The notes: a model not told the origin generated them from the sequence alone. A stretch of DNA of 64,000 bases from Amphiura filiformis (GCF_039555335.1 NC_092644.1:52045365-52109364), one strand, 5' to 3'; shown: positions 8,816-18,496, numbered from the stretch's first letter. Numbers and translations: made by a program.

Positions 8816-9722
8816 TCAGGACCTACTTGCAATTTGAATGTCTGACACCCAACTATTAAATTTACTAGGGTAACCCTTCCAAGAGACAAAATATTCAGTT
8901 TTACCACCCCTTTTTCTTCTCTTCATCACCTTTTCGATGGTAAATAAAGCATCATCTCCTTTATCAACTTTTTGCAATTCCTCCTCGTAAAATGTACCGA
9001 TCAAATTCTCACCATCGAGATCACTGATTCTGTACACTGGTGTTATTCTTTTTAAACGTTTTGAAACTATAAATATTTCTTCCGTCCAATTAGGCCTATA
9101 TCCCTTTTCAAATGTCATCTTGATTTTGCTTATTCTTACACGGTCCCCCTCCTTAAATTTAAAATTTGGAAATGATTTTGAAGGGTACATTTCTCTATAC
9201 AACCTTTTCTTGATTTTCATCTGATTATTTATGTTCACGGATGAAGGATTTGTACCTATACTCCGATGTGTGGTATCATTGTATGCTCTGACAAGTTTGG
9301 GGAGTACATCTATGTATTTGGATGTATTTTTACTCGTAAAATATTTCCACATTTTTGTTTTGAGTGTTCTATTAAATCTTTCTACAATACTACATTTGGT
9401 CTCATTGTTGGGGGTAAAATAATGAATACCCTTACTCTTCAATAACTTTTGAAAGTGATGATTTTTAAACTCTGTACCTTTGTCCGTAAATAAGCGGACA
9501 GGGGTTCTTCCTGAGGATAAGATTTTCTTGAAGGCATTTACTAGAGTGACTCCTTTTTTATCTTTTAAAGGGACCACCCAACTGAACTTGGAAAGCACGT
9601 CTATACAGGTTAACAAGTACTTGTATCCCTTATTTTGACGAGTGAGAGATGACAAATCCACCAAATCAGCTTCCCATTGTGAATCCATCGCAAATACAAC
9701 TACTCTATTGCGTTGGAATTTT
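8816..9722 (-). pseudogene. retroviral-type integrase, catalytic domain plus chromodomain, separated from its N-terminus
   Basis: The frame from ATG 9688 gives 290 residues with an RVE-type integrase core: first Asp in EADLVD (residue 8), second in FTDKGTEF (69), Glu in VERFNR (103). A basic SH3-like linker follows, and then a C-terminal chromodomain (about 245-285) with TIEKVMKRR, YFVSWKGYP and NSWV. The frame stays open upstream of the ATG to about 9722, and that extra stretch is family-like. The N-terminal domain sits in another frame at 9700-9912. The break lies at a run of five A (coding strand) near 9720-9724, one base short. Role: insertion of element DNA, with the chromodomain probably steering it to marked chromatin. 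Confidence 0.9.
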
Positions 9723-9912
9723 TCCTAGCAGTTTTATGTAGAGTGTAAGTGTCCTGACTTTGCAACCACTTTTTAATTATATTTAAGGTAATTTTAAAAC
9801 CTTTTTTCCGTGCTGCCAAGTAAAGAGATCTTACACTCCCATAACCTGCAGGATGACTAACATCATAATAAATCCCACGCAAGAAATCTTTAACCTCTTT
9901 ATCGTTAGCCAT
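9700..9912 (-). pseudogene. integrase N-terminal domain, out of frame with the catalytic part
   Basis: The 70-residue open frame starts at ATG 9912. It contains YYDVSHPAGYGSVRSLYLAA and a KKWLQSQDTYTLHK segment, the typical N-terminal region of Polinton integrases just ahead of the core. After the A-run it drifts into a few unrelated residues and stops. With the downstream frame it forms one broken gene. Note that the two pieces overlap by about 20 bases in different frames. Confidence 0.85.
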
Positions 9913-10093
9913 GCTGATATGTAATGAATATGTTTAAACACTGTTATAGATTTAAGTACAAAAGATATATTCTAGAAAATAAAACACAAACAATGACATA
10001 CAAGATTGTTCTTATTTTTTACACTCATGGTGTTATTTATTTCACTCATTATTTCATTTGTTCATGATTAGCTCAATAGTTTGATTAAACAAA
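9913..10093. other. AT-rich spacer between integrase and accessory genes
   Basis: The stretch holds no coding frame. It probably contains the leftward integrase promoter and the 3' end of the accessory gene: TTTATT, a reverse-strand AATAAA, occurs at about 10034. Confidence 0.35.
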
Positions 10094-10684
10094 TTAATAT
10101 TTAAGAAGATAGTGAATGTAGCATGCAAGCATCGCCCAGCAACATGATTTAAGTATATTCCAAATTGTATGATAATTATTGTGATCATTGTCAACGCACA
10201 TTAAGTGCCAATTCACTTTCTTTGAATCCACTAATTTCTCAATGGTTAAAAGTATGTCCTCAATCAAATCATTGTCTCTCATTTGTGAGCAAACGTCGTA
10301 ACTGCAGACAAGTAAAGTCAATGCTCTATAACACATGCTTTTAGGGTTACAGTTTTTTTCTGCAAACACTTCTTCTCCCAGAATCTTCAGCTCCCTCGTT
10401 GAATTTATATTTTGTAGAATCCATTCCGTAGTTGACTTGTAGTCCTTATGTTCTCGAATAAGTCGTATCCTTTCAGGCAGTTCTTGTAATAATACACATT
10501 CTGAGCATTCACAGTTTGTTTTCAGTTTCTCCACATGCGAACAGATCGCTATCATTTGGAAAATCTTTCTTCCAGCGAACACAATTTCATCGCTGCTGCT
10601 ACCGACGCTGTTTTGAAAGACTCCTCTACATTCATACTGAAGTCCACATCTAGGAAGTCGGTGCCTGTCCACCATTCTAAACAT
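10094..10684 (-). pseudogene. Polinton accessory protein, C-terminal portion in a shifted frame
   Basis: The open frame gives 196 residues, but only the part after about 10570 (from MIAICSHVEKLK) looks coding: a Cys-rich segment NCECSECVLLQ, then helical sequence with a Cys/Trp-rich C-terminus. The first 40 residues overlap the upstream accessory frame and are compositionally random. The upstream frame ends at TTTTCCAAATGATAG near 10552-10566, right where this one becomes sensible. I read both as one gene of about 300 residues broken by a single missing base. No function is recognised. Confidence 0.5.
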
Positions 10685-11046
10685 TCCAATAATGTATTTT
10701 CAAAGTCAATCAGTCTGTAATTCAGCCAAAGCGTATTACAACACTCTATGAAGAGAAGTTTTAAATAATGTTTGTTCACCTTGGATTCTGCAATACCATA
10801 CAGCTCTGCAGCAACTTGATCGTCTATAGATCCCAAGCATGTGTGCTGTGATTGGGAAGGATGGTCTATCATACATCCGTTACATCGGGATTCCGCCAGC
10901 GTTCTGTACGCAAAAAGAATTTGAGCGGCGTACAAGTACTTTAACAGTTTGTACAGTTCTTCTTTCATATCCGATGCAAGTATCTTGTCCAACTCTTCAG
11001 TAAGCCCACAACACTGGCTAGATGATGATGTTGCAGAAGAATTCAT
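10552..11046 (-). pseudogene. Polinton accessory protein with CxxC/HxC cluster and an LxCxE-like motif, N-terminal portion
   Basis: The 164-residue frame begins with a Ser/Cys-rich N-terminus and then mainly helical sequence. Residues 55-70 form C-x2-C-x9-H-x-C (RCNGCMIDHPSQSQHTC). Leu120-Glu-Cys-Leu-Glu124 fits the LxCxE pattern that many DNA-virus proteins use to bind retinoblastoma-type pocket proteins. Published adintovirus work describes such 'oncoid' accessory genes. Here the motif lies in a predicted helix and could be chance. The frame ends at 10552 where the next frame takes over, so the gene is probably broken by one base. Confidence 0.55.
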
Positions 11047-11139
11047 ATTGCCGAATTGAATGTTTAATGTTATAGTTTATAAAACTACTTGCTTATATAT
11101 AACTTCACCCCAGCATACTCCGGAAGTTCATCCTTTCAT

Positions 11140-11240
11140 CCTCTATGCCCCGCCTACACTTACTCGTGGTCCATTCCCATTGGTTCATTATCCGCCTACA
11201 CAAACTCGTGGTCCATTTCCATTGGTTCATTATCATCATC
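11140..11240. repeat. two-copy direct repeat at the end of the acidic accessory gene
   Basis: A unit of about 45 bases containing CTCGTGGTCCATT and CCATTGGTTCATTAT occurs twice in a row (about 11164-11195 and 11206-11236). It spans the end of the acidic gene and its flank. Simple tandem duplication; no function seen. Confidence 0.5.
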
Positions 11241-11639
11241 ATCATCGATGTCCATGTCGCCATCATATCCATCGTCATCATTGTCGATTTCTTCCAATAT
11301 AAATGAAACGTAATGCATTTCATTACATATCTCGCACCTTTTCACAAATTCGGTATCCATACTGTTCACCATCCTCTTCAAAAATGCTTTGAAATGACCA
11401 CGGTAACAGTCTTTTTCAGAAAATCCATCATCGGTATTTAAACCATCACTACACGTATGGTTAGCATTGGCGTACGACAATCCTTTGCCACATTCACGGC
11501 AGCCATATACTTCAATGTACAATGTTCTTGAAGGATTGAACTTTTCTGGGTAAAAATCAGCATCCCAGGCACATAACTGGTTGGTCAACTCTTCCTTCCT
11601 CACCACCATTAGAGGACAATCATTTAGTTGCGCATCCAT
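11196..11639 (-). CDS. accessory protein with Cys/His cluster and acidic C-terminus
   Basis: The 147-residue protein starts at ATG 11639. Residues around 47-63 form C-x2-C-x10-H-x-C (GCRECGKGLSYANANHTC), and a second pair CEICNEMH lies near 111. The C-terminus is an Asp/Glu run (EEIDNDDDGYDGDMDIDDDDDNEPMEM) encoded by the ATC/ATG-repeat tract at 11215-11285. The pattern resembles the other accessory proteins of this element and suggests a zinc-binding regulator with an acidic tail. The frame is complete. It is the outermost recognised Polinton gene on the right. Confidence 0.6.
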   Translation of the reverse strand: MDAQLNDCPLMVVRKEELTNQLCAWDADFYPEKFNPSRTLYIEVYGCRECGKGLSYANANHTCSDGLNTDDGFSEKDCYRGHFKAFLKRMVNSMDTEFVKRCEICNEMHYVSFILEEIDNDDDGYDGDMDIDDDDDNEPMEMDHEFV

Positions 11640-12587
11640 GTTATTATAACTTTCTGAAGCAGCTCTATGCAGTATTGCAATGATATATTATAACTTTGAT
11701 GTAACTGTAACGTTTTCGGGATGAATAGTGAAGGGGTTCCATTTTGGCCTAACTTTATATTACAAAAGTTTGTACCTGCCTATTTACTTTTATAGTACAG
11801 TACCTATTATCTTTTATACTTTACCAATATTATATTAGGCCGATAAATCTACTCCTGTATACAGGTATACTGTACAAGTACTACATTAAACATTCTAAAG
11901 CATATATTTGAAGTTGAACCTCTTAATTGACCTATTAATATTGACATTGTTTCACTCGTTTGCTCAGCCACCCCATTTTAGGAAGCAATTAGGTAATTGA
12001 AGGGATTAACTCGTGACGTCATTTGTTTGATCTCATTTGCATAATTTTGGGCGTGAGGATGCCCAGGAACTACTAATCGCATTTATTCAAAGAAAATATT
12101 CAGGGTTAGATCATTAGATGTGACACTTGAGCAGTGGAAACGCATTTTTTTAAAAGCTTAAAAGCATTTGCAAGGGTTAATGAAGAAAGCATTTAAAGTA
12201 TGGAAAACTATATATGTCCGTGTAGATCTCGTTGAGTTCTACCAGAAAAACAACATATTTGATGCCCTAAATGCTCGACAAAGTGTTTGTGGACCAAAAA
12301 AAAAAAAAAAGGCTATTGGCACCGGATTTTGTAAAATGAGCGATAAATTCAAGCTAATTCAGCTATTCGCGGAAACACGATGCATGACGTCACTTCATTA
12401 ATATTAATAACCCGCTGCTCTACGTGGTTCCGAAGAAGTGTGAAACTAGACTCGATCCTCCAGTCCTCGAATACTCACGCACGGCCGCTCCACTGTGCTG
12501 AATAAGGCAACGTGAAGGATTGTGGGTAAAAAAGGCGCCGCCATTAGAGGCCAGAAGGATTCAGGCTAGTGTGAAACGTCGCAGCTG
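11640..12587. promoter_or_regulatory. non-coding Polinton flank with CRE and octamer-like motifs
   Basis: No convincing coding frame. Palindromic cAMP-response elements TGACGTCA occur at 12014-12021 and 12385-12392. An octamer ATTTGCAT lies at 12035-12042. The first 350 bases are AT-rich with TATA-like stretches upstream of the outermost leftward gene. A run of 12 A lies at about 12298. This may be promoter/terminal-repeat DNA of the Polinton or flanking host DNA; the boundary could not be set. Confidence 0.35.
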
Positions 12588-12641
12588 TATTCTTCTTCTT
12601 CTTCTTCGGTTGAGTCGGCATACTCAGACTAATTGCTGTAT
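12588..12641 (-). mobile_element. 3' tail fragment of a SINE
   Basis: On the minus strand the segment reads through TGCCGACTCAACC into an AAG-repeat tail. It matches the 3' end of the SINE at 16961-17405 with a few differences. Only the last 50 or so bases are present, so this is a truncated copy. Confidence 0.6.
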
Positions 12642-12714
12642 GTTCGCCAACTTTACAAAGGTTTCAGAGGAATTGGACTGTCAGAGATACACGATTCTTA
12701 CTAGATGTTTGTTC

Positions 12715-13216
12715 TGTTTTCGGAGTCTTCACTTTTCTTGGATGCTTTGGTTTCAGTTTGGTTTGTCTTGGTTACTTCAGTTTCTTTGGTTTCTTCTTTG
12801 TTTGTTACTTCAGTTGCTTTGGTTTCTTTGCTTGTCTTGGTTACTTCAGTTGCTTTGGTTTCTTCTTTGCTTGTTACTTCAATTGCTTTGGTTTCTTTGC
12901 TTGTCTTGGTTACTTCAGTTGCTTTGGTTTCTTCTTTGCTTGTTACTTCATTTGCTTTGGTTTCTTTGCTTGTCTTGGTTACTTCAGTTGCTTTGGTTTC
13001 TTCTTTGCTTGTTACTTCAGTTGCTTTGGCTTCTTTGCTTGTTTTGGTTACTTCAGTTGCTTTGGTTTCTTTTTTGCTTGTCTTAGTTACTTCAGTAGCT
13101 TTGGTTTCTGTTTGACTTGTCTTGGTTACTTCAGTTGCTTTGGTTTCTTCTTTGCTTGTTACTTCAGTTGCCTTGGTTTCTTTGCTTGTCTTGGTAACTT
13201 CAGTTTCTTTGGTTCC
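12715..13216. repeat. minisatellite with 33+36-base alternating units
   Basis: On the minus strand a Lys/Thr/Glu-rich frame alternates 11-residue (ETKATEVTSKE) and 12-residue (ETKATEVTKTSK) units, i.e. 33- and 36-base units making a 69-base higher-order repeat, about seven times. On the plus strand the same tract reads as TTGGTTTCTT/CTTGTTACTTCAG units. The tract stays open in several frames because the unit lengths are multiples of three. It directly follows the LINE fragment. A protein product is doubtful. Confidence 0.8.
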
Positions 13217-13558
13217 CAATTTGTACATTCTGCTTTTGAAGATGTCTAATGACTTGGCTTCCCTGGTTTCTGAGTCCAGACTGTTCCATTCCCGTGATGC
13301 TCTTGGGAAAAAGGAGTGTTTATACACATCCTTTGTTGGGTACATTTGATGAAGGTTTGTGCTACTTCTGTTCCGTGTTGCCACCCCTGTGGTCTCAGCC
13401 TTTTGGAAGTGTTGTTCTGCCTTAATTCCGACTAGCCCGTTGATGGTCTTGTACGTCATAGTCATTCTTGCTTTCTGCCTTCTGACTTCCAGGGACTCCC
13501 ATTCCAAGTCCTTCAACATCTGAGTCACGCTACTCTTTTTTTGGCTGCAAGTCACAGA
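13217..13558 (-). mobile_element. LINE (CR1/L2/jockey-like) reverse-transcriptase 3' end, 5'-truncated
   Basis: The minus-strand frame from 13555 shows about 113 residues of the conserved tail of non-LTR reverse transcriptases: SSVTQMLKDLEWESLEVRRQKARMTM, then a variable stretch, then HSFFPRASREWNSL and SLDIFKSRM. The reverse-transcriptase core is absent, so the copy is 5'-truncated as LINE insertions usually are. The reading frame runs on into the minisatellite at 12715-13216. Confidence 0.75.
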
Positions 13559-15867
13559 TAAAGCATGATAAGAGAGGTGGTAATTTAGCTGCCATATTAT
13601 CTCGTGTGCTTTTTTGTAAGTAGGCCCCCTATGTGTTGTTTATTCACTTATTTATAAAACAAATGATAAGCTTTTTAATCATCCCTATGCCTGGGCATTG
13701 TTGTCTGTCGAATTCGGAAACCTTGCCACTTCTAACATGTCTAAAAGCTTTCTGTTGTGACGAACAGAGCTCACTTCTACTTTTGTAAAGTTCTATGCTG
13801 AAGTGCGCTCTGTTCACTTCAATGACAATGGACACCAAGGGTGAAAATAAGTGGGAGACGGGAGCCGTTTAGCCCCAGAAACCTAGCTCGTTCACGTAGC
13901 GTTTTCGTTGTCCCACTTAATAACGTAGATTGCCTGGCGATTGGAGTGTTATCGTCAGAGCACCTCGGACTACAGAAACCTAGCTCGTTCACATAGCGGT
14001 ATGCCTGGTCAAGCACCCTCACATACCCGGACGTAGTGAGGGTGCTTGGTATATCCGCCATGTTTCAAATCCATGGATGACCAGCTTAATGTCCCGCAAA
14101 TTTAAGCTTTATGAGAAGCCTATTTTGGTTGCAAAATGAGAACACAGCTCTCAGAGCTAGAGTAGACTCGCTTGCCAGTCCTATATACGCCGTACCTATG
14201 TATATTGAGGACTGGCTTACGCCATTTTGGATGTCAATGGGAAATACACACTTAACGATTTGCGCCGGTTAGAAACTTGATAAAAAATCTCAAAAATTTC
14301 ATCAATGTATATAAAAATGGTACCAACCGTATTGTGCTTGCTAATTTAAGACTCGGTTGAAACAAAATTAAGGATCGAAAGCATTTTAGTGTCCAAAAAG
14401 GCAAAATTATCATCAAAGTTCTGCCGAATTCTGCACCCACGCGAAGAGTCTAGATTTGGAAGCAGGACTAAAATATCCGATCTTCGCGATCAAAAACACA
14501 AAATTACAACTTTAAACATACTATTGGCAAAAGACATTATTACCAAACAATATAGAATAGAAAATTTGACATCATTTTCTCAAAATATTGAAAAAATTTG
14601 CTCACTAGACATCGAAAAAGTACGCAATCCAATTCCCGTTCAAACGCGTGGGAAACTGAAAGTGCATAATCGTGACTAAGCTAGAGTGGCTTATCTTTAA
14701 CCCACATTTTCAATCTCTCATGCCAGAGGTTAAAATAAAACGATCCCTAACTAATTATCAAAAGATCGTAAATTTAATTTCTTGAAAGCGTGCGGTAAAC
14801 GATTTGTTTACAAGTAACAATCCTTGTTCCGACACCGATACCGTTCATTCGGCTTCATTCGGTTTCATTCGGCAAACTACGTGATCACTCAGGTGAACTA
14901 GGATTGGATGATAGATTGCGTTAAATTTTATCCAGGTTACCGGGCCATGCATAATGGCGATACTCGCGTCTTGGAAATATTTTTCAACCACGTTGCAAAA
15001 TGATCGAAAATACACCATCAAGGTGACTCGATCGGTAAGCGTCATTGAAACTAAGCAATATTTAGTATTTCTTCTTTTGATTTTTTCGATAAAATTTTAG
15101 TTTACAGTTTTGATTAGTTTGATCAGAGTGGATTTCAAAACCAGTCCACTAGTAGACGTTGTAATTGACAGTTTGACATTTCTGCCGGAGGATAATGTGA
15201 ATCCATAAGATGTGGCGATCAATTTCACGATTAAAATCTTTCCTTTGGGGCGATTTCCATTTCTTGCTATCATTTAAAGGCTGAAAGCATCAATACTAAA
15301 GATGGGCTATCAGTCGCTTGTGCAGATGTTAACATTGGATTCCATTTCTTGTTTATTGTTCACTGTATGGAAAAGCCTGTTCTGTCTTATCTTGTATTGG
15401 TTGTATTTCCGACGCATAACATAGCGGTTCCGTTGTCCCACTGCCACTGGCCTACTATACTACATGGCATGGCGATCGGAGTGTTATCGTCAGAGCACCT
15501 CGGACTACCAGAAACCTAGTCCGAATAATCAGACCCAGAACAAAATATTAATTTCTGACATGATCGTGTTCTGGGTCTGAACTGTTTCCATTCGAAATCT
15601 TGATGCCAAATTGGACAAAAGAAGCACATGGTCCTACTTCACAGTTTTTTAATCCCCTATTCATGTTGCGTGAATCACTCTATTGTGGACCATCCTTTTG
15701 ATACTTGAGTATTTGGACAAACGGTACAGTTTTGACAGGCCTTTTGTCCACCTTTCTGTTTGTAAACAAACGTGGAGGTCGAAATTGTCCTCCTCGGCGA
15801 ATACGAAAGGCAGCGTAATGGTACGGCACTACCAGAAACCCTGCAATGGCCCCTGGTTCCATCTAAA
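13559..15867. repeat. gene-free stretch with a dispersed repeat in two copies
   Basis: No coding frame can be supported; the longest open frames show no family pattern. A segment of about 100 bases with CGTTGTCCCACT, GGCGATCGGAGTGTTATCGT-like sequence and CAGAGCACCTCGGACTAC occurs at 13905-13985 and again at 15430-15520. The first copy also holds a direct repeat of GAAACCTAGCTCGTTCAC (13877 and 13976). Nothing else is recognised. Confidence 0.45.
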
Positions 15868-15955
15868 TTTAAGGGGGTACTACACTCCTGGCCAATTTTG
15901 TGCCTATTTTTGCATTTTTCTTAAAAATTATAGCGCATTGGTGACAAGTACATGT

Positions 15956-16933
15956 AAGGCCCTTCGCACTTGATTATTAGTTTCCTGTTTACCGCCCGCG
16001 TCCAAAATCAAAAATTTTTATTTCTAATTTTCTCCTTTAAAATAACTTTCAACTACTTCTACTTGCCATTTTCTGACTTTAATAAAATCAACAATAATGA
16101 TGAATGAACAAAGAGCGTGTTTCTACGGAGCCAAATACCGTTTTGGAAACGGTATGGAACCGTTAATCACTCCTGTGGAAACAAACAGCGGAAACCTCGT
16201 TGGAGTAGGTTTTTGCCGTTGACGAAGCGGGTAGATTTTCTGTGGAAACAGACCTAAGCGGTAACTTGCCGATTATAGAGCAAAATCAAACAAAATGGCT
16301 ATTAATCAACATGTTAATTGGACAGACGACATGACAAAAACGTTAATAACAGCCTGGGCAACATAACAAGTCCAAACTATTATGTAAAGCCACAATTTCT
16401 CCGTGATACGGAAAAACAGAAAAACTCACGGAATTCGGGGTTTGCTAACGGAAATTTGTAAATGCTACAAAATAGTGAAAAACTGTGTAAAATGTAAAAC
16501 TTTTCTGTTGATTTGCAAAATATAACAAAAAAAAGTGATTATTTAGCAATAATCAACCATTAAACAATCCATTCTAGCATTCATTCTAGGCCTACGATGC
16601 AAGATTTTGGCCATACTACCGTAAAAGGTAAGACAAAATACACTTTTAAAACATGTTTGTCATTCAGATTATATGAACACGCCAACGGCAAAAACCTGTC
16701 TGTGGAAACAGCAGGTTAAACGGTAAGATAACGGTAAGATAGCGTTATCAATTTAGCGGTAACTTAGCGGTGCGCCTGTAGAAACACGCTCAAAGAGTAC
16801 AACTCCACCTTTATTAAATCAAATATTGTTCTGAAATAATTTTAAAAAAGAAAATAAAAGATAATAATTAAAAGTCACCTCGTCCCTTTTTCAAAATCTT
16901 TAACAGGAAACTAATAATCGTGCGAAGGGCCTA
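15956..16933. mobile_element. Harbinger-like MITE with TAA target duplication, itself interrupted
   Basis: Inverted ends GGCCCTTCGCAC and GTGCGAAGGGCC, extending through TTATTAGTTTCCTG, are flanked by TAA on both sides. A 3-bp TWA duplication and GGC-type ends fit PIF/Harbinger-type elements. It has no transposase frame and is inserted into the left arm of the larger foldback element. Confidence 0.6.
16118..16793. mobile_element. short inverted-repeat element nested in the Harbinger-like MITE
   Basis: The ends GAGCGTGTTTCTAC and GTAGAAACACGCTC are inverted. The interior holds several TGTGGAAACA and AACGGTAA motifs in both orientations. No transposase frame is seen. The target duplication is unclear. 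Confidence 0.5.
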
Positions 16934-16960
16934 AGATATGTATAGGGGCAAGGATTGAGA

Positions 16961-17405
16961 GGGCGAGATGGCCGAGCGGTTAAAGCATTGCGCTGTCGGC
17001 CGGGAGATACAATCGATGAGAGTTCGAGCCTTGGGCTTGCCTTAGGTGAAAATTCTCCTCCCTCCCAAAAAGTTCCTATATGGTCGGGAATCCTTCAATT
17101 AAGTTCAGTTTCATCACAGAAGTTAATTGTAGAATTTCTTCTCGTCCCCATACACTGCTTAGCACGTGCAGATATAAGTAGTGTGTGTGCGATGTCCGTG
17201 GTTCGGAAGTCACGTAAAGCCGTTGGTCCCGTGTTCAGGAGGATTCATCCCTGTGCATGTTAAAGTGTCAGAGCTATTCGAAAAGAGAAGGGGGATCATC
17301 CCCGGTTCTGATATCTGCACTCAGTCCTAGGTTCCTGGATAAAGTTGGCGTTTAATAATACAGCTAAGTCTGGATATGCCGACTCAACCAAGAAGAAGAA
17401 GAAGA
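16961..17405 (+). mobile_element. tRNA-derived SINE
   Basis: The 5' head looks like a Leu/Ser-type tRNA: box A TGGCCGAGCGG at 16969-16979 and box B GAGTTCGAGCC at 17020-17030 (internal RNA polymerase III promoter). A body of about 350 bases follows, ending in an AAG-repeat tail at 17388-17405. A truncated copy of the same tail lies at 12588-12641. Confidence 0.75.
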
Positions 17406-17690
17406 CTACAACTACTGCACTGGAAATTTTATTTCAACACAGACAACCGTTTTGGAGTTTATACACTTGAATGAGGGAAAACCAATATTTGATCAATAAA
17501 TCAATAACTACTTTTCTTGAGTCACTGAAATTCCAGTGTAGTAGCTGGATTCCTTGCCCCTATAATATACATAACTTTTGTCACCAGTGTTTTATTAATT
17601 TTTGAGAAAAATGCAAAAATAGTCACAAATTTATCAAAGGGGTGTACATGTACATGTAGTACCACCTTAAGCTGACCAGGGGACACTTTT

Positions 17691-18496
17691 CTTCAGAAAC
17701 GGGCTGGTCACTACACCCAAAAATTAAATTCTATAGCCATTAATTAAATTAATGCATGATGAACTTATTCAGAACAAATATTGTGCCCTTGTTGATTAGA
17801 AGAGTGGCCCCTGGTTCAATGTTGAATGAAGTGTACCAAGGGCCATTTTGTGTAAACAGGAGCCCCTGGTTTCTTCATTTCTTATTTTCACCTTTGATGG
17901 ACACTTCACTTCACTGGACGTGCTGGACATTAGGCCCATGCAAGTCAATTCCGAGTTTATCGTCACTTTTTTTTTCCAGGTTGGTGAGGTGACTTTTTCA
18001 TTTTTCATTATTTCATCAGATTTCATTATTGACCTAAAATGCGTGTTTATTTAAAGCCAAACTCATACTGTGATTTTAAACATATATTTTTAGGGACTAG
18101 AAAAGTTAGAAAAGAGCCTGGTTTTGCTTCCAAGTTATGAATTTATATGTTTTACAAACAAAAATATTTGTTTCCAATTGCTAAAACTGGTGAAAACACT
18201 GATACTATGAAAATAATGATTTATTTTGGCATTTTTGAAAATTTGACGCGGGTATTTTTGGTTTCCAAAAAGTGATGCGGGCGGGGCGATAAACTGGGAA
18301 TCGATTTTCACCCGCCTTATGGCATGACATGGTGTATACATAGAAATGACAGCCATTGAGGTCCCGTCACTGAAGTCATGAAAAGATTCCGTATTTATTT
18401 GTATTGTTCTCAGTAAAATCCCAGGTTGTCTACCTCTGGTGCTCTAGCTGAAATACAGCAAGATAATGTAAGATAGTAAAATGTAAACCTGTAATT
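17691..18496. other. no feature recognised
   Basis: AT-rich sequence with short open frames only. Nothing can be supported. Confidence 0.5.

Larger units (their letters stand above)
1..11640. mobile_element. Polinton/Maverick (adintovirus-like) element, left end outside window
   Basis: The block carries the defining Polinton gene set: protein-primed PolB, chromodomain integrase, packaging ATPase, adenain-like protease and capsid-type genes. Two convergent transcription blocks meet near 5060-5610. Gaps inside the leftward block are short (8 to 75 bases), as in viral genomes. The polymerase frame is open to base 1, so the left terminus and its inverted repeat lie upstream. No terminal repeat or 6-bp target duplication could be defined on the right, because the left copy is not available for comparison. 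The right boundary given is simply the start of the outermost recognised gene. Host DNA is present by about 12588, where a SINE fragment appears. Three genes carry single-base frame breaks, so the copy may be inactive. Confidence 0.9.
15868..17690. mobile_element. foldback element interrupted by other elements (transposon nest)
   Basis: The left arm starts at about 15871 with TTTAAGGGGGTACTACA and runs through TATTTTTGCATTTTTCTTAAAAATTA and GGTGACAAG. The right arm at 17545-17683 is its reverse complement with differences (TTTTTGAGAAAAATGCAAAAATA; TAGTACCACCTTAAG). The left arm is split by an insertion at 15956-16933 and again by a SINE at 16961-17405, after which it resumes with CTACTGCACTGG. 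No coding capacity is seen, so this is a non-autonomous element. Confidence 0.65.

Noticed and set aside
9700-9750. Programmed -1 ribosomal frameshift joining the integrase parts
   Set aside because: The heptamer around the A-run does not fit the X XXY YYZ pattern in the zero frame, and family members are normally uninterrupted.
11060-11323. Open frames on both strands with His/Pro/Ser or Met/Trp runs
   Set aside because: Shadow frames of the Asp-rich accessory gene and its direct repeat.
12168-12401. 77-residue open frame after the Polinton
   Set aside because: It starts at a TTG, runs through a poly-A stretch and shows no family pattern or codon bias.
12400-12590. Right terminus of the Polinton at the repeated AGTGTGAAAC words (12438 and 12567)
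   Set aside because: The words are short and cannot be tested without the left terminus.
12520-13349. Several long plus-strand open frames rich in Leu, Phe, Val and Cys
   Set aside because: They are the plus-strand readings of the minisatellite, open only because the repeat unit length is a multiple of three.
14389-14679. 96-residue Lys/Ile-rich open frame
   Set aside because: No recognised domain, no neighbouring gene signals, AT-rich composition; could be chance.
16955-17263. 102-residue open frame
   Set aside because: It lies wholly within the SINE and reads its tRNA-like head.
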